A stretch of 64,000 bases of DNA from Actinophytocola sp963825445 (GCA_963825445.1 CAWGTM010000039.1:231451-295450), one strand, 5' to 3'. Shown: positions 40,814 through 49,778, numbered from the stretch's first letter. The notes: generated by a model from the sequence alone, not told the origin. Numbers and translations: made by a program.

Positions 40814-40843
40814 GGTCGGCGGGCCATCCACAGAACGCCGACC
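40814..40843 (-). terminator. Terminator-like hairpin downstream of LAL regulator
   Basis: A perfect 8-bp inverted repeat (GGTCGGCG and CGCCGACC) with a 14-nt loop starts 11 bp beyond the regulator stop. There is no U-run, as is usual in high-GC actinomycetes. It may separate the regulator transcript from the PKS operon downstream on the same strand. Confidence 0.5.
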
Positions 40844-40854
40844 CCGCTTGACAG

Positions 40855-43692
40855 CTAGTGGGAGTCGGCCAGGAGGGTGGCCTTCAGCTCCGTCCGGCCC
40901 GTGACGTCGAACTTCGCGTACACGTTGGTCAGGTGTTTCTCCACCGCGCGCCGGCTCACGCCCAGCTCGTCGGCGATCGCCTGGTTGGTCAGGCCGTCGA
41001 CCACCATCGACACCACCCGGCGTTCCGCGGCCGTCAGGCGACGACCCGGTTCGGTGGCGGCGCCGTTGCCGTTGAACACCCGCAGCTCGTGTTCCACCAG
41101 CCAGCGTGCCGTGTGCTTGTCGGTCAGCTCGCGGCCGTGCCGCAGGTGCAGCTCCGCCTCGTCGACGCCGTCGGCCTGCAACCGGCCGCCCAACAGCAGG
41201 TGCGCCCGGGCCCGTTCGCGCTCGTTCTCCGAGTCGTGCAGGACGTCCACCGCCGTGCGCAGCATTCCCACACCGGCGGCACCGGGGGTCAGGGCGCCCC
41301 AGGCGCTCAGGGCACGCCCCACCGACGCCGGGCTGCCCCAGCGCAGAGCCAGTTCGTGCTCGGCCTCCGCCAGCTCGACGGCCTCGTCGGTCTCCCCCAG
41401 CTGCTGCAACAGCCACGCGGCACTCGTGCGCCACGGCATGAGCGCCGGGTTGTGCCATCCGGCCCGGTCCAACTGCCGGCCGCAGTCCAACAGGTGCTCC
41501 AACGCGTGCCGCTGCGAGCCCTCACCGAGCGAACGCACGGCGGCCACCAGCCGCACCAACGCGGACACGGCCGGGTGATCCGTGCGGTGTCCGCACAGCT
41601 CGACGATTCGCGCGGTCAGCGGATGCTCGGCGGGCGTAGGGGTGGTCCCGCCACCGCTGTGCAGCTCCAGCGACGTCGCGATCCGCAGCATGCCGGCCAC
41701 CGACACCGCGTCGAGCCAGCTCTCGCCCGCCGCCAGCCCCGACGTCGCGGCCGACAGGTCCTCACCGACCCGCCCGGCGCCGACCAGCACCAGCGTGCGG
41801 GACGTCTCGACCACCGCCTGCGCGACCCGATCACCTTGCCGCAGCGCGCTGTCCAAAGCGTCATCGAGCCACGGCCCCACCGGCGCGGCACTGTCGGCCA
41901 GCGACAACGCGCACATCACCATGGGCGCCGTGCCGTGGGTCCCGGCGGTCGCCGGTTCCCGTTCGAGGATCTGGTGTCCCAACCGAGCCACCTCGGGCGC
42001 GGGCACCGCACCGGACACGGCGGCCAGTTCCAGCAGCACGGACAGCAGTTCCCGCCCGCCCGGCGAGTCGAGCAGCTGGGCGTGGTCGCTCTCGCGCAGC
42101 CGCCGCATGGCCGCGTCGAGCCGGGGCCCGCCGCCGTAGTCGCCCGCCGTCACGCGGGCCTCCAGCTGCAACGCCAGCTCCAGTCGCGGCCCGTCGAGCG
42201 AAGCCGGGTCACCGAGTTCGGCCGCCACCCGACGCAGCACGCCGAGCACGGCCGGCGGGCTCAGCCCGAGCGACGCCGGGGACAGCCGGGCGAGCGCGGC
42301 CGCCTGGCCCACCGCTCCCCGCGACAGCGACACCGCCTCCAGAACATGCCTGGTCGACGCCGACGCGTCCACCGCCCGCTCCACGGTCGCCAGCTCCAGC
42401 AGCAGGTCCGCGCGGTTCACACTCTCCGGCGCGGTGCCGAGCAACGCGCGCCGCAGGTAGCGGGTGGCGGCGTCCACGTCACCCGCGCGCGACGCCGAGT
42501 CGGCGGCCGCGCGCAGCACGTCGACCGCCCACACCGCCTGCTGGGACGGCACGGCCAGCAGGTGGTTGGCCACCAGCTCGACCCGCCGGCCGGCGGCGTG
42601 CAGCAGCGACGCGGCCGTGACATGCAGACGTTCGGCCTGGGTGGGCGAGGTCAGCCGGTCCACCGCCTCCCGGACCACCGGGTGGGCGAACGCGGGCGTG
42701 CGGTCGGCCAGCAGGAAACCCTGCCCGGACAACGACCGCACGGCCTCGGAGTAGCCGATCTCGTCGAGTCCGGCGAGGCGGGCCAGCATGTCGGGTTCGG
42801 CGGCCGTGCCGAGACAGGACAGCGCGCGCAGGAACGCCATGGCCGGCTCAGGTTGGGCCCGCAGCCGCGCGGCCATCCGTTCCCGCAGCAGCGCCGGCCG
42901 GCACTCGTGCACGCGGCCGACCACCGAGTCCTCGGGCCGGCACTCGGCGGTGACCAGCTCGTCGAGCACGGCCCGCAGCACCATCGGGTTGCCGCGGGAC
43001 ACCTCGCCGCACGCGCGCACGAACTTCTCGGAGCCGGGTTCGCCGAACAGCTGGCGGACGATCGACCGCACGCCGGTCGCCGACAGCGGCCCCAGCCGCA
43101 GCACCCGGCTGGCGCACGCGAGCAGGTCACGCACGCCGGGGTTGTCGCCGTCGGGGCTGCCCTCGCGGACGGTCACGACCATGAGCACGCCCGTGCCGGC
43201 CAGCCGGTTGGCCAGGTAGCCGAGGCAGCGCAACGACTCGCCGTCGGCCCACTGCACGTCGTCGACCAGCAACAACACCGGCCGGTTCTCGCCGTAGACG
43301 GTCAGCACGTGGCGCACGCCGTGCATCACCTGCTGCATGACCGGGGCGCGCGCGTCGACCGGGACACCGAGGACGTCCTCGCCCACGAACAGCGGTTTCG
43401 CGAACTCCGTGAGGCCCTCGTCGACCCGCTCGCGCTCCTGGGAGTCGAGCCCGGCGACCACCGGCTCGCACAGCTGGCGGACCACACCGAAGGGGAACAG
43501 TCGCTCCAAAGTGGACCCGGTGGCGCCGAGCACGGCGGCGGTCGCGCCGGCCCGCGCGGCGACCGCGCCGAGCAGCGCGGTCTTGCCGACGCCGATGGGC
43601 CCGCTGACCACGACCAGCGAGCCGCTGCGGTTGTCGGCCGACCGCACCAGGTCGTCGAGCAGGGTGAGTTCGATCTCCCGATCGGCGAGCAT
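40855..43692 (-). CDS. LAL-type LuxR family transcriptional regulator (945 aa)
   Basis: Large ATP-binding regulator of the LuxR (LAL) family, common pathway activators in macrolide clusters. The start is the ATG giving MLADREIELTLLDDL; the frame is open far upstream but that part only shadows the neighbouring gene. Walker A is GPIGVGKT (residues 31-38) and Walker B is LLLVDDVQWAD (near 135). A long helical-repeat middle follows. The C-terminal helix-turn-helix has LTAAERRVV, GLTNQAIADELGVSRRAVEKHL and a KFDVTGRTEL tail. It is 5 bp behind the upstream LAL gene, so the two form an operon. A GTG three codons upstream is an alternative start. It most likely activates the PKS and transporter operons; that role is inferred from position. 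Confidence 0.95.
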   Translation of the reverse strand: MLADREIELTLLDDLVRSADNRSGSLVVVSGPIGVGKTALLGAVAARAGATAAVLGATGSTLERLFPFGVVRQLCEPVVAGLDSQERERVDEGLTEFAKPLFVGEDVLGVPVDARAPVMQQVMHGVRHVLTVYGENRPVLLLVDDVQWADGESLRCLGYLANRLAGTGVLMVVTVREGSPDGDNPGVRDLLACASRVLRLGPLSATGVRSIVRQLFGEPGSEKFVRACGEVSRGNPMVLRAVLDELVTAECRPEDSVVGRVHECRPALLRERMAARLRAQPEPAMAFLRALSCLGTAAEPDMLARLAGLDEIGYSEAVRSLSGQGFLLADRTPAFAHPVVREAVDRLTSPTQAERLHVTAASLLHAAGRRVELVANHLLAVPSQQAVWAVDVLRAAADSASRAGDVDAATRYLRRALLGTAPESVNRADLLLELATVERAVDASASTRHVLEAVSLSRGAVGQAAALARLSPASLGLSPPAVLGVLRRVAAELGDPASLDGPRLELALQLEARVTAGDYGGGPRLDAAMRRLRESDHAQLLDSPGGRELLSVLLELAAVSGAVPAPEVARLGHQILEREPATAGTHGTAPMVMCALSLADSAAPVGPWLDDALDSALRQGDRVAQAVVETSRTLVLVGAGRVGEDLSAATSGLAAGESWLDAVSVAGMLRIATSLELHSGGGTTPTPAEHPLTARIVELCGHRTDHPAVSALVRLVAAVRSLGEGSQRHALEHLLDCGRQLDRAGWHNPALMPWRTSAAWLLQQLGETDEAVELAEAEHELALRWGSPASVGRALSAWGALTPGAAGVGMLRTAVDVLHDSENERERARAHLLLGGRLQADGVDEAELHLRHGRELTDKHTARWLVEHELRVFNGNGAATEPGRRLTAAERRVVSMVVDGLTNQAIADELGVSRRAVEKHLTNVYAKFDVTGRTELKATLLADSH

Positions 43693-43697
43693 GGCCG

Positions 43698-46481
43698 TCA
43701 CCCCCTCACACCGGCGGGGACGAGCCCGGGCAGTTCGCCCCGGCTGGACACCCCGAGCTTGCGGTACGCGCGCGACAGGTGCAGCTCCACCGTCCGCCGG
43801 GTGACCGACAGCGCGTCGGCGATCTCCGGGTTCGACATCCCGGCGACCGCCAGCTCGACCACCCGTCCTTCGGCGGCCGACAACTTGGCCAGCACGAGCG
43901 AGTCGGCGGCCGTGCGTGGCTGGGGCGCCACCCGGCCGGCCGGCGACGACGCCGCTCGCAGCTCCCGGTCGATCCGGTCCCGCAACGGCCGGCCGCCGAG
44001 TGTCACGGCGATGCGCCTGGCCTCGGTGAACAGGTCGGTGTCGCCGCGGTGCGCGCCGAGTGCGACGAGTGCCTCGGCGTGACGCAGCCGCAGGCCGGTG
44101 CCGCGCAGGGACTTCTCGGCCGAGGCGAGCAGCTCGGGATCGTCGAGCAGGACGCCGGCGGCCAGGTCGGCCGAGCCGGTGGCGCTGGCCGTACCCCAGG
44201 CTTCGGCGGCCTGCCGGTCGGTCTCGAGCAGCGTCCGGACGTCGGTTTCGGGGCCGCCCATGTCGTGCACGGCCCTGGCGAGCATCGGGCGCCACCGGAT
44301 GAGCAGCGGGTTGCGCCAGCGCCGCGCGGCCAGCCGGCGCCCGCACTCACGCAGGTCACGGGCGGCCGACGTCGGATCGCCGGCCTCCAGCGCGTGGACG
44401 CCGCGGGCGTAGAGGTAGTAGGCCCAGGCGAACCCGCGTTCGATGTCGCAGACACCGCCGTCCTTCTTGCGGCGCAAGGACTCCATCAGTCGTTCGGCGG
44501 CCCCGAGGTCGCCTCGGCGCACGTCGACCAGCACCCGGTCGGCCTCCACGAACGGGCGGGCCAGGGGATGCCATGCCGACGGCGGCAGTTCCGCGTCCGC
44601 CTCGGCCAGGTGGCCGGCCGCCTCGTCGAGCCGCCCGCAGTACAGGGCGTTCGTGGCGAGGCCGAGCAGCGCGGCGGCGGCCGTGGGTCGCAACCGGCGG
44701 CGGCGGGCTTCGCCGAGCACGGCGGCCAGGCCGGTTTCGGCGGCGTCGAACTCGTCGGCCTGCAGCAGCGCCGAGCACGCGGCGAGGCGGGGGGCGGCGA
44801 GGGGCTGGTCGTCGAAGGAGGGGGCGAGCGCGGCGGTGGCGAGTGCGACCGCCCGATCGCGGTCGAGGCCGCGGGTGGCGAGCCCGAGGGCCGCGACGCC
44901 GGCGGCCACCGGACCGTGCGGCCGGCCGGTGGGCGGCCCGGACGCGGAGGTGTCCGTGGCGGGCGGCTGGGTCATGCTCCTGGCCAGGCGGTCGAGGACG
45001 TCGAGCGCGTCGCGCTCCTCCTGCTCCACCGGGTTGACGGTGGGGCCGAGTGCGGCGAGCCGGGTGGTGATGGCGCGGCGGGCCACGCCGGCCGCGCCCC
45101 GGCCGAGCAGCAGGTCCACGGCTCGCAGCCGGCGACTGCTGGTCGCGGGGTCGCCGCCGGGCGACGCGACGACCAGCGCGAGCGCGCGGTCGGCCGCCTC
45201 CGGCCGGTCGCCCACGATCGTGCCGGCGAGGTCGAGCAGCAGGTCGGCCCGCTGGTCGATGGTCAGGTGGCCGCCGAGGGCGCACTCGACCAGCGAGGCG
45301 GCGGTCTCGGGTTGTCCGGCGTCCAACGCGGTCGCGGCGGCCCGGCGGAGCGCACCGACCGACCAGCCGCCGGGCGGGCGGTGCGCGCCGAGCAGGATCC
45401 GGGACACCACGGCGTCGGGTGCCGCGACCCGGTGGGCGAGTTCGGCGACCGCGGAGTGCAGGGCGCGCCGGCCGGGTACCGGCATGCCGGCCAGCACCCG
45501 TTCACGGACCACGGCGTCGGCGGCGCGGACGGGTCCTGTTGTCGACACGAGGCCGCTCGCACGCAGTTGGGCGAGCACGTCGGCCGGGCGGCCGACGGCG
45601 CCGATGATGCTGGTCAGGACGTCGAGGTCGAGGTCTCCGTCGGCGACCGCGAGCAGCCGCAGCACCTCGATGGCGCCGCGCGGGAGCGTGTCGAGCACGG
45701 CCACCACCTGGCCGCGCCGGTGTTCGGCCACGAGCCCGGCGAACACGGTGCCGGGTTCGCCGGTGGGGTGGCCGCCGCCGCGGGCGTAGTCGGTGAGCGC
45801 GCCGGCCAACACCGTGGGGTTGCCGGCGGAGAGCGCGAGCGCGCCGGCCGTGAACTCCGGGTCGGACGCGCGGCCGCAGATGCGGCGGCAGGCGTCGCGG
45901 ACCTCGGTGGGCGTGAGGGGGCCGAGGCGCATCAGCAGGTCGTCGGCCGGTGGGGCGTCGTCGCCCTCGGGTGAGCCGGGCGGTGACGACGGCCAGTGCC
46001 CGGACGTGGTCGCGATGAGCGCGATCGGGGCGTGGTGCAGGCGTCGCAACATCATCCGCAGCAGGGTGTCGGACGCGGAGTCGGCCCAGGACACGTCGTC
46101 GACCAGCAGGGCAAGGGGGTTGCGGCGGGCGGCCGCGGACAGCGCCGAGCACAGCCGCGCGAGGCGGTCCACGCCGGCGGGCTCGTGCCAGCAGTCGGGT
46201 TGCCAGTCCGAGGGCAGCGCGCCGGGCAGCGCGTCGAACAGTTGGCCGGCGACGCCGAGCCCGACGTGACGCTCGCCGGGCACCGCGCGGCCGTACGCCA
46301 CCGTGATGCCCAGCCGGCGGGCGGTGTCGGCGGCCGCGGCGAGCATGGTGCTGCGGCCGGTGCCGGGCGCGCCGGAGACGACGAGCGCGCGGGAGCCGCC
46401 GCCGCGCACGGTCAGCAGCACGCCGTCGAGGACGGCGCGCTGCGTCCGGTCGAGGACCGCCAGGTGTTCGTCCCTCACCAT
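43698..46481 (-). CDS. LAL-type LuxR family transcriptional regulator (927 aa)
   Basis: Second LAL regulator, first gene of a two-gene minus-strand operon. Walker A is GAPGTGRST (residues 37-45) and Walker B is LALLVDDVSWAD. The C-terminus is a LuxR helix-turn-helix: LSAAEGRVVELAVAGMSNPEIAD, then SVTRRTVELHLSRAYRKLGV. The middle is rich in Ala, Arg and Leu helices. It begins at an ATG, with an in-frame GTG as the next codon. Its promoter must lie in the 571-bp spacer shared with the divergent ABC transporter operon. Its similarity to the following gene is in domain plan only, so this does not look like a recent tandem duplication. Confidence 0.95.
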   Translation of the reverse strand: MVRDEHLAVLDRTQRAVLDGVLLTVRGGGSRALVVSGAPGTGRSTMLAAAADTARRLGITVAYGRAVPGERHVGLGVAGQLFDALPGALPSDWQPDCWHEPAGVDRLARLCSALSAAARRNPLALLVDDVSWADSASDTLLRMMLRRLHHAPIALIATTSGHWPSSPPGSPEGDDAPPADDLLMRLGPLTPTEVRDACRRICGRASDPEFTAGALALSAGNPTVLAGALTDYARGGGHPTGEPGTVFAGLVAEHRRGQVVAVLDTLPRGAIEVLRLLAVADGDLDLDVLTSIIGAVGRPADVLAQLRASGLVSTTGPVRAADAVVRERVLAGMPVPGRRALHSAVAELAHRVAAPDAVVSRILLGAHRPPGGWSVGALRRAAATALDAGQPETAASLVECALGGHLTIDQRADLLLDLAGTIVGDRPEAADRALALVVASPGGDPATSSRRLRAVDLLLGRGAAGVARRAITTRLAALGPTVNPVEQEERDALDVLDRLARSMTQPPATDTSASGPPTGRPHGPVAAGVAALGLATRGLDRDRAVALATAALAPSFDDQPLAAPRLAACSALLQADEFDAAETGLAAVLGEARRRRLRPTAAAALLGLATNALYCGRLDEAAGHLAEADAELPPSAWHPLARPFVEADRVLVDVRRGDLGAAERLMESLRRKKDGGVCDIERGFAWAYYLYARGVHALEAGDPTSAARDLRECGRRLAARRWRNPLLIRWRPMLARAVHDMGGPETDVRTLLETDRQAAEAWGTASATGSADLAAGVLLDDPELLASAEKSLRGTGLRLRHAEALVALGAHRGDTDLFTEARRIAVTLGGRPLRDRIDRELRAASSPAGRVAPQPRTAADSLVLAKLSAAEGRVVELAVAGMSNPEIADALSVTRRTVELHLSRAYRKLGVSSRGELPGLVPAGVRG

Positions 46482-46755
46482 GCGGCTACTCCGATCGGGT
46501 GAGCCGCTGGGGATGACGGTCGGCTACCGGGAAGTGAGAGGCCGGCGGTGTCAAAAAATCCGGTAAAGGCCAGGCAAAGTGTGCCGAACGGGCGAGCGCG
46601 AGCGCCTCGCCGACCCGGTCGCAAGCCGAACCTTGTGGTGACACTCCGTCATCAGCCCCCGGCAGCACGTGTGTAGGGCACCCGTCAGATAGGGAAGTTA
46701 ACCACACCGCGTCACTTCGCGACGACCACAGAAGCGGTTGTGTTACCTACTGACA

Positions 46756-46775
46756 ACATCCCGTTAGTCGGATGT
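46756..46775. promoter_or_regulatory. Inverted repeat ACATCC-N8-GGATGT
   Basis: A perfect 6-bp inverted repeat with an 8-bp spacer, midway between the two divergent genes and inside an AT-rich patch. The size and symmetry fit a dimeric repressor or activator site. No matching regulator is identified. Confidence 0.35.
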
Positions 46776-46910
46776 TTTCGCAGGTCAGGGCGACCTGTGG
46801 AGCGGTGGTACGCGGCGTCGCCCGACGGACGGGCCGTCCTGGCCACGCAGGAGAGCCGTTGACCCGCTCTTTACGAAGCGGACGACCCCAGGCTTGCCTC
46901 TCGCGCTGTC

Positions 46911-46920
46911 ATACCCCTAT
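46911..46920 (+). promoter_or_regulatory. ATACCCCTAT box shared with PKS promoter
   Basis: Identical over 10 bp to the box upstream of the PKS operon (minus strand within 40382-40404). Here it lies about 135 bp before the ABC ATPase start, oriented towards that gene, just as the other copy is oriented towards the PKS. It is a candidate common operator. Confidence 0.4.
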
Positions 46921-46924
46921 CATT

Positions 46925-46934
46925 GTGATATCAC
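46925..46934. promoter_or_regulatory. Perfect palindrome GTGATATCAC
   Basis: A 10-bp perfect palindrome 4 bp after the ATACCCCTAT box, about 120 bp before the ABC ATPase start. It is AT-rich relative to its surroundings. It may be an operator; its binding protein is unknown. Confidence 0.3.
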
Positions 46935-47052
46935 TTTTTCAGGTGGCCAAAACCGGTCGGCCAACCTGATCTCGAGCTTCACCCCACCAGCACTGGGGAA
47001 AACCTCAAGCCTTCCCCGGGTATCCCTTTGGAGTAGGAGGACGGGAGATCCA

Positions 47053-47985
47053 ATGGCTGTCATCGAAGTCAACGACCTCGAGAAACGATATGGCGACACC
47101 GCCGTGGTCGACGGCGTCTCGCTGTCGGTCGAGGAGAACGAGATCTTCGGCATCCTCGGCCCGAACGGCGCGGGCAAGACAACGACCGTGGAGTGCATCG
47201 CCGGCCTCCGCAAGCAGAACGCCGGCACGATCAGGGTGCTCGACCTCGACCCGCAGACCGACACGCGGGCGCTGCGGTTCCAGCTCGGCATGCAGCTCCA
47301 GCACAGCGAGCTGCCCGAGAAGATGAGGGTCCACGAGGCGATGACCATGTTCGCCTCGTTCTATCCCGACCCCGCCGACGGCGACCGGCTGCTCGACGAC
47401 CTCGGTCTGCTGGACAAGCGCAAGACGGCGTTCGGGAAGCTGTCCGGCGGCCAGCAGCAGCGGCTGTCGATCGCGCTCGCCCTGATCGGCAAGCCGAAGA
47501 TCGCGATCCTCGACGAGCTGACCACCGGCCTCGACCCGGCCGCGCGGCGCGCCACGTGGAAGCTCGTGGAGGACATCCGGTCCACCGGCGTGACCATCGT
47601 GCTGGTCACGCACTTCATGGAGGAGGCCGAGCGGCTGTGTGACCGGCTCGCCCTCATCGACCGCGGCAAGATCGTGGCGCTCGACTCCCCGGCCGGGCTG
47701 ATCGAGGCGGTGACCGACTCGCAGAAGATGCGGTTCCGGCCGTCCGTCGACTTCGACGACCGGATTCTCAAGGACCTCGACGACGTCACCGACGTGACCC
47801 GCCAGGGGTCGCAGGTGATCGTCACCGGCACCGGCAACCTCGTCCAGTCGGTCAGCGCCCGGCTCGCGAGCCACGACATCGTGGCCAGCGACCTGCGCAT
47901 CGACCAGGCGAGCCTGGAGGACGCGTTCGTTTCCCTGACCGGCCGCGAGATCAAGTTGGGAGATCACAGTGAAAGCGCTGCGTAG
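47053..47985 (+). CDS. ABC-2 type transporter ATP-binding protein (DrrA-like, 310 aa)
   Basis: ATPase of an export ABC transporter of the daunorubicin-resistance (DrrA) type, acting at the inner face of the membrane. Walker A is GPNGAGKT (residues 36-43), the signature is SGGQQQR (131-137), Walker B is AILDE (151-155) and the H-loop His is 187, so the ATPase looks complete. The C-terminal part after about 230 is the substrate-type-specific tail of this subfamily. I start at the ATG after AGGAGG (12-nt spacing); the frame is open 53 codons upstream but those include an untypical sequence. It overlaps the permease gene by 17 bp. Its likely job is export of, or self-protection from, the polyketide; this is inferred from context. 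Confidence 0.95.
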   Translation: MAVIEVNDLEKRYGDTAVVDGVSLSVEENEIFGILGPNGAGKTTTVECIAGLRKQNAGTIRVLDLDPQTDTRALRFQLGMQLQHSELPEKMRVHEAMTMFASFYPDPADGDRLLDDLGLLDKRKTAFGKLSGGQQQRLSIALALIGKPKIAILDELTTGLDPAARRATWKLVEDIRSTGVTIVLVTHFMEEAERLCDRLALIDRGKIVALDSPAGLIEAVTDSQKMRFRPSVDFDDRILKDLDDVTDVTRQGSQVIVTGTGNLVQSVSARLASHDIVASDLRIDQASLEDAFVSLTGREIKLGDHSESAA

Positions 47986-48703
47986 CATGACTCTCATCGA
48001 GATCAGGCAGTTCGCGCGGGAGCCGATCAACCTGGCGTTCTCGATCGGTCTGCCCACCGCCCTGCTGATCATCTTCGGCAACATCGGGGGGATGAACGAG
48101 CCCGACCCCATGTGGCTGGGCATGCGGTTCATCGACTACTTCGCGCCGTCGATGGTGGTGATCGCCGTGGCGGTGCTGGCACTCCAGTCGATGCCGTCCT
48201 ATGTGGCCACCTACCGCGAGAAGGGTGTGCTGAAGCGGCTTTCCACCACACCCGTGTCGCCGGCCATGCTGATCGGTGCGCAACTGCTCACCCAGCTGGC
48301 GGCGGCCGTGACGGCGTTGGTGCTGCTGATGCTGGTGGGCGGGCTGGCGTTCGACGTGCCCATGCCGGCGCATCCGGTGGACTTCATCGTGTCGTTCCTG
48401 TTGGGACTGTCGGCCTTGTTGACGCTGGGGCTGCTGCTGGCGGCGCTGGTGCCGAACGGCCGGGCGGCGACGGCCGCCGGTTTCGTGTTCTTCATCCCCA
48501 CGCTGTTCTTCGGCGGGGTGTACGCGCCGCGGCCGTTCCTGCCGGACGTGGTGGTGGAGTTCGGTGGGTTCTTCCCGCCGAGTGTGCAGGCGCTGCAGGA
48601 TTCGTGGACCGGGGACGGCGCCAATCCGTGGCACTGGCTGACCATGGCCGCGATCATCGTGGTGATCGGGCCTCTGACGGCGAAGATCTTCCGCTGGAAC
48701 TAG
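47969..48703 (+). CDS. ABC-2 type transporter permease (DrrB-like, 244 aa)
   Basis: Membrane subunit pairing with the preceding ATPase. Six hydrophobic segments can be seen, roughly residues 22-40, 57-75, 100-125, 133-158, 165-180 and 220-238. The cytoplasmic YREKGVLKRLSTTPVSP stretch is the conserved ABC-2 coupling motif. I use the GTG at 47969 because GGGAG lies 7 nt before it; an ATG at 47987, 2 bp after the ATPase stop, is an alternative (MTLIEIRQFARE). The overlap suggests coupled translation and equal amounts of the two subunits. Confidence 0.93.
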   Translation: MKALRSMTLIEIRQFAREPINLAFSIGLPTALLIIFGNIGGMNEPDPMWLGMRFIDYFAPSMVVIAVAVLALQSMPSYVATYREKGVLKRLSTTPVSPAMLIGAQLLTQLAAAVTALVLLMLVGGLAFDVPMPAHPVDFIVSFLLGLSALLTLGLLLAALVPNGRAATAAGFVFFIPTLFFGGVYAPRPFLPDVVVEFGGFFPPSVQALQDSWTGDGANPWHWLTMAAIIVVIGPLTAKIFRWN

Positions 48704-48713
48704 GAGTAAACGA

Positions 48714-49472
48714 ATGACGGTCACCCGGGGCAGCGCTACCGAGGAGTGGGTGCGGCGGTTTCATCCCGCGCCGCACCCGAGGGCTCGCCTGGTCTGCTTC
48801 CCGCACGCGGGGGGCTCGGCGAGTTACTTCTTCGCGGTGTCCCGGGCGCTGGCCCCGTCGATCGAGGTGATCTGTCTTCAGTATCCGGGCCGGCAGGACC
48901 GCCGGTCGGAGCCTTGTCTTGACTCGGTGTCCGCTTTGGCGTCGTCGGTGGCCGGCGCTTTGGGCCCGTGGACCGACCTGCCGTTGTTGTTCTTCGGCCA
49001 CAGCCTGGGCGCGTCGATCGCCTACGAGACGGCTCGTCTTCTCCAGGCGGACGGCGTTGCGGTGGCGGGCCTCTATGCGTCCGGTCGACGCGGCCCCACG
49101 ACTTTCCGGGACGAGCGCGTGCACCAACGCCCGGACGATGGTCTACTCGCGGAACTGCGTCGTTTGTCCGGAACGGACGGCGCGGTACTGGGCGACCACG
49201 AGATAGTGCGGATGATCCTGCCGGCTCTGCGGGCGGACTACCGCGCGGCGGAGACTTATCAGTTCGAGCCGGGCGAGACGCTGCGCTGCCCGATCACGGT
49301 GCTGACCGGCGACTCCGACCCGAAGGTGACGGTGGAGGAAGCCGGCGACTGGGAGTCCCACACAACGGGGGCTTTCTCGCTGAAGGTCTATCCGGGCGGG
49401 CACTTCTTCCTGCAGGACCACCAGCAGGACATCCTGGCCACCATTTCCCACGACGCGGCCAACCTAACCTGA
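48714..49472 (+). CDS. Type II thioesterase (252 aa)
   Basis: Free-standing alpha/beta-hydrolase that removes stalled or wrong acyl groups from PKS carrier proteins. It has the family opening with FPHAGGSASYF (residues 29-40), the nucleophile motif GHSLG (Ser97), an acidic residue in TGDSDPKVT (about 200-202) and the catalytic His in GGHFFL (His230), and is of normal length. TAGGAG lies 8 nt before the ATG and the gene follows the permease by 10 bp, so it is the third gene of that operon. Sitting with the exporter supports assigning this operon to the polyketide cluster. Confidence 0.95.
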   Translation: MTVTRGSATEEWVRRFHPAPHPRARLVCFPHAGGSASYFFAVSRALAPSIEVICLQYPGRQDRRSEPCLDSVSALASSVAGALGPWTDLPLLFFGHSLGASIAYETARLLQADGVAVAGLYASGRRGPTTFRDERVHQRPDDGLLAELRRLSGTDGAVLGDHEIVRMILPALRADYRAAETYQFEPGETLRCPITVLTGDSDPKVTVEEAGDWESHTTGAFSLKVYPGGHFFLQDHQQDILATISHDAANLT

Positions 49473-49509
49473 GCCCCCACCCTGGGCTCACAGGCGGCAA
49501 CCTCCACCT

Positions 49510-49593
49510 CCCGCACGCGAAATCGCGGTTCTCGACCACGAGATCGCGGTTCCCACACGCGAGATCCCACTTCCCGCACGCGAAATCGCGGTT
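49510..49593 (-). repeat. Four tandem 21-bp repeats, inverted copy of the 40625 family
   Basis: Read on the minus strand the units begin AACCGCGATTTCGCGTGCGG or close variants. This is the same family as 40625-40708 in opposite orientation. The two arrays lie on either side of the LAL pair, exporter and thioesterase. Confidence 0.8.
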
Positions 49594-49718
49594 CCCACAA
49601 GAGGCTGAGTCGGGGCGCCGGAACGGATGAGTCGGCGCGGGCCAGTGGCCAACTCGTCTGTGGCACGGCGTTTCCGCCGCCGACCTGAGGACAGGGCTCC
49701 GGTTCGATGGTATCGGTT

Positions 49719-49778
49719 AGCACCGACAAAACCGGTCCAGGGACCCCTAGATTCAATTCTAGTCGCGAGCACCGACAA
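49719..49778 (+). repeat. AGCACCGACAA direct repeat pair with internal hairpin
   Basis: AGCACCGACAA occurs at 49719-49729 and again at 49768-49778. Between them CTAGA and TCTAG (49748-49763) can pair around a 6-nt loop. I recognise no function; it may be a remnant of a larger intergenic element. Confidence 0.5.

Larger units (their letters stand above)
40253..40854. other. 602-bp spacer: PKS promoter region and repeat array
   Basis: No convincing gene beyond the short leader. The PKS-proximal part holds the Shine-Dalgarno, a CTAGGGAATTCC element and a GGGGT-repeat element. The middle (about 40420-40620) shows nothing I recognise. Then come four tandem 21-bp repeats and a terminator-like hairpin behind the LAL regulator. 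A repeating peptide (REPRSRA) can be read through the array, but that is a by-product of the 21-bp period and not a gene. Confidence 0.7.
46482..47052. other. 571-bp divergent promoter region
   Basis: No gene. Unusually AT-rich patches for this DNA lie at about 46670-46790 and 46905-46960. They hold an ACATCC/GGATGT inverted repeat, the ATACCCCTAT box shared with the PKS promoter, and a perfect GTGATATCAC palindrome. The right end holds AGGAGG at 47035-47040 before the transporter start. I could not assign sigma-factor hexamers with confidence. Confidence 0.7.

Noticed and set aside
43690..44346. Longer N-terminus for the first LAL regulator (1163-aa frame)
   Set aside because: The extra part lies antisense-free but within the neighbouring LAL gene in another frame and reads as Arg-rich shadow sequence.
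46894..47052. N-terminal extension of the ABC ATPase
   Set aside because: The extra 53 residues are unlike the family, cover the likely operators, and a better ribosome site precedes the ATG at 47053.
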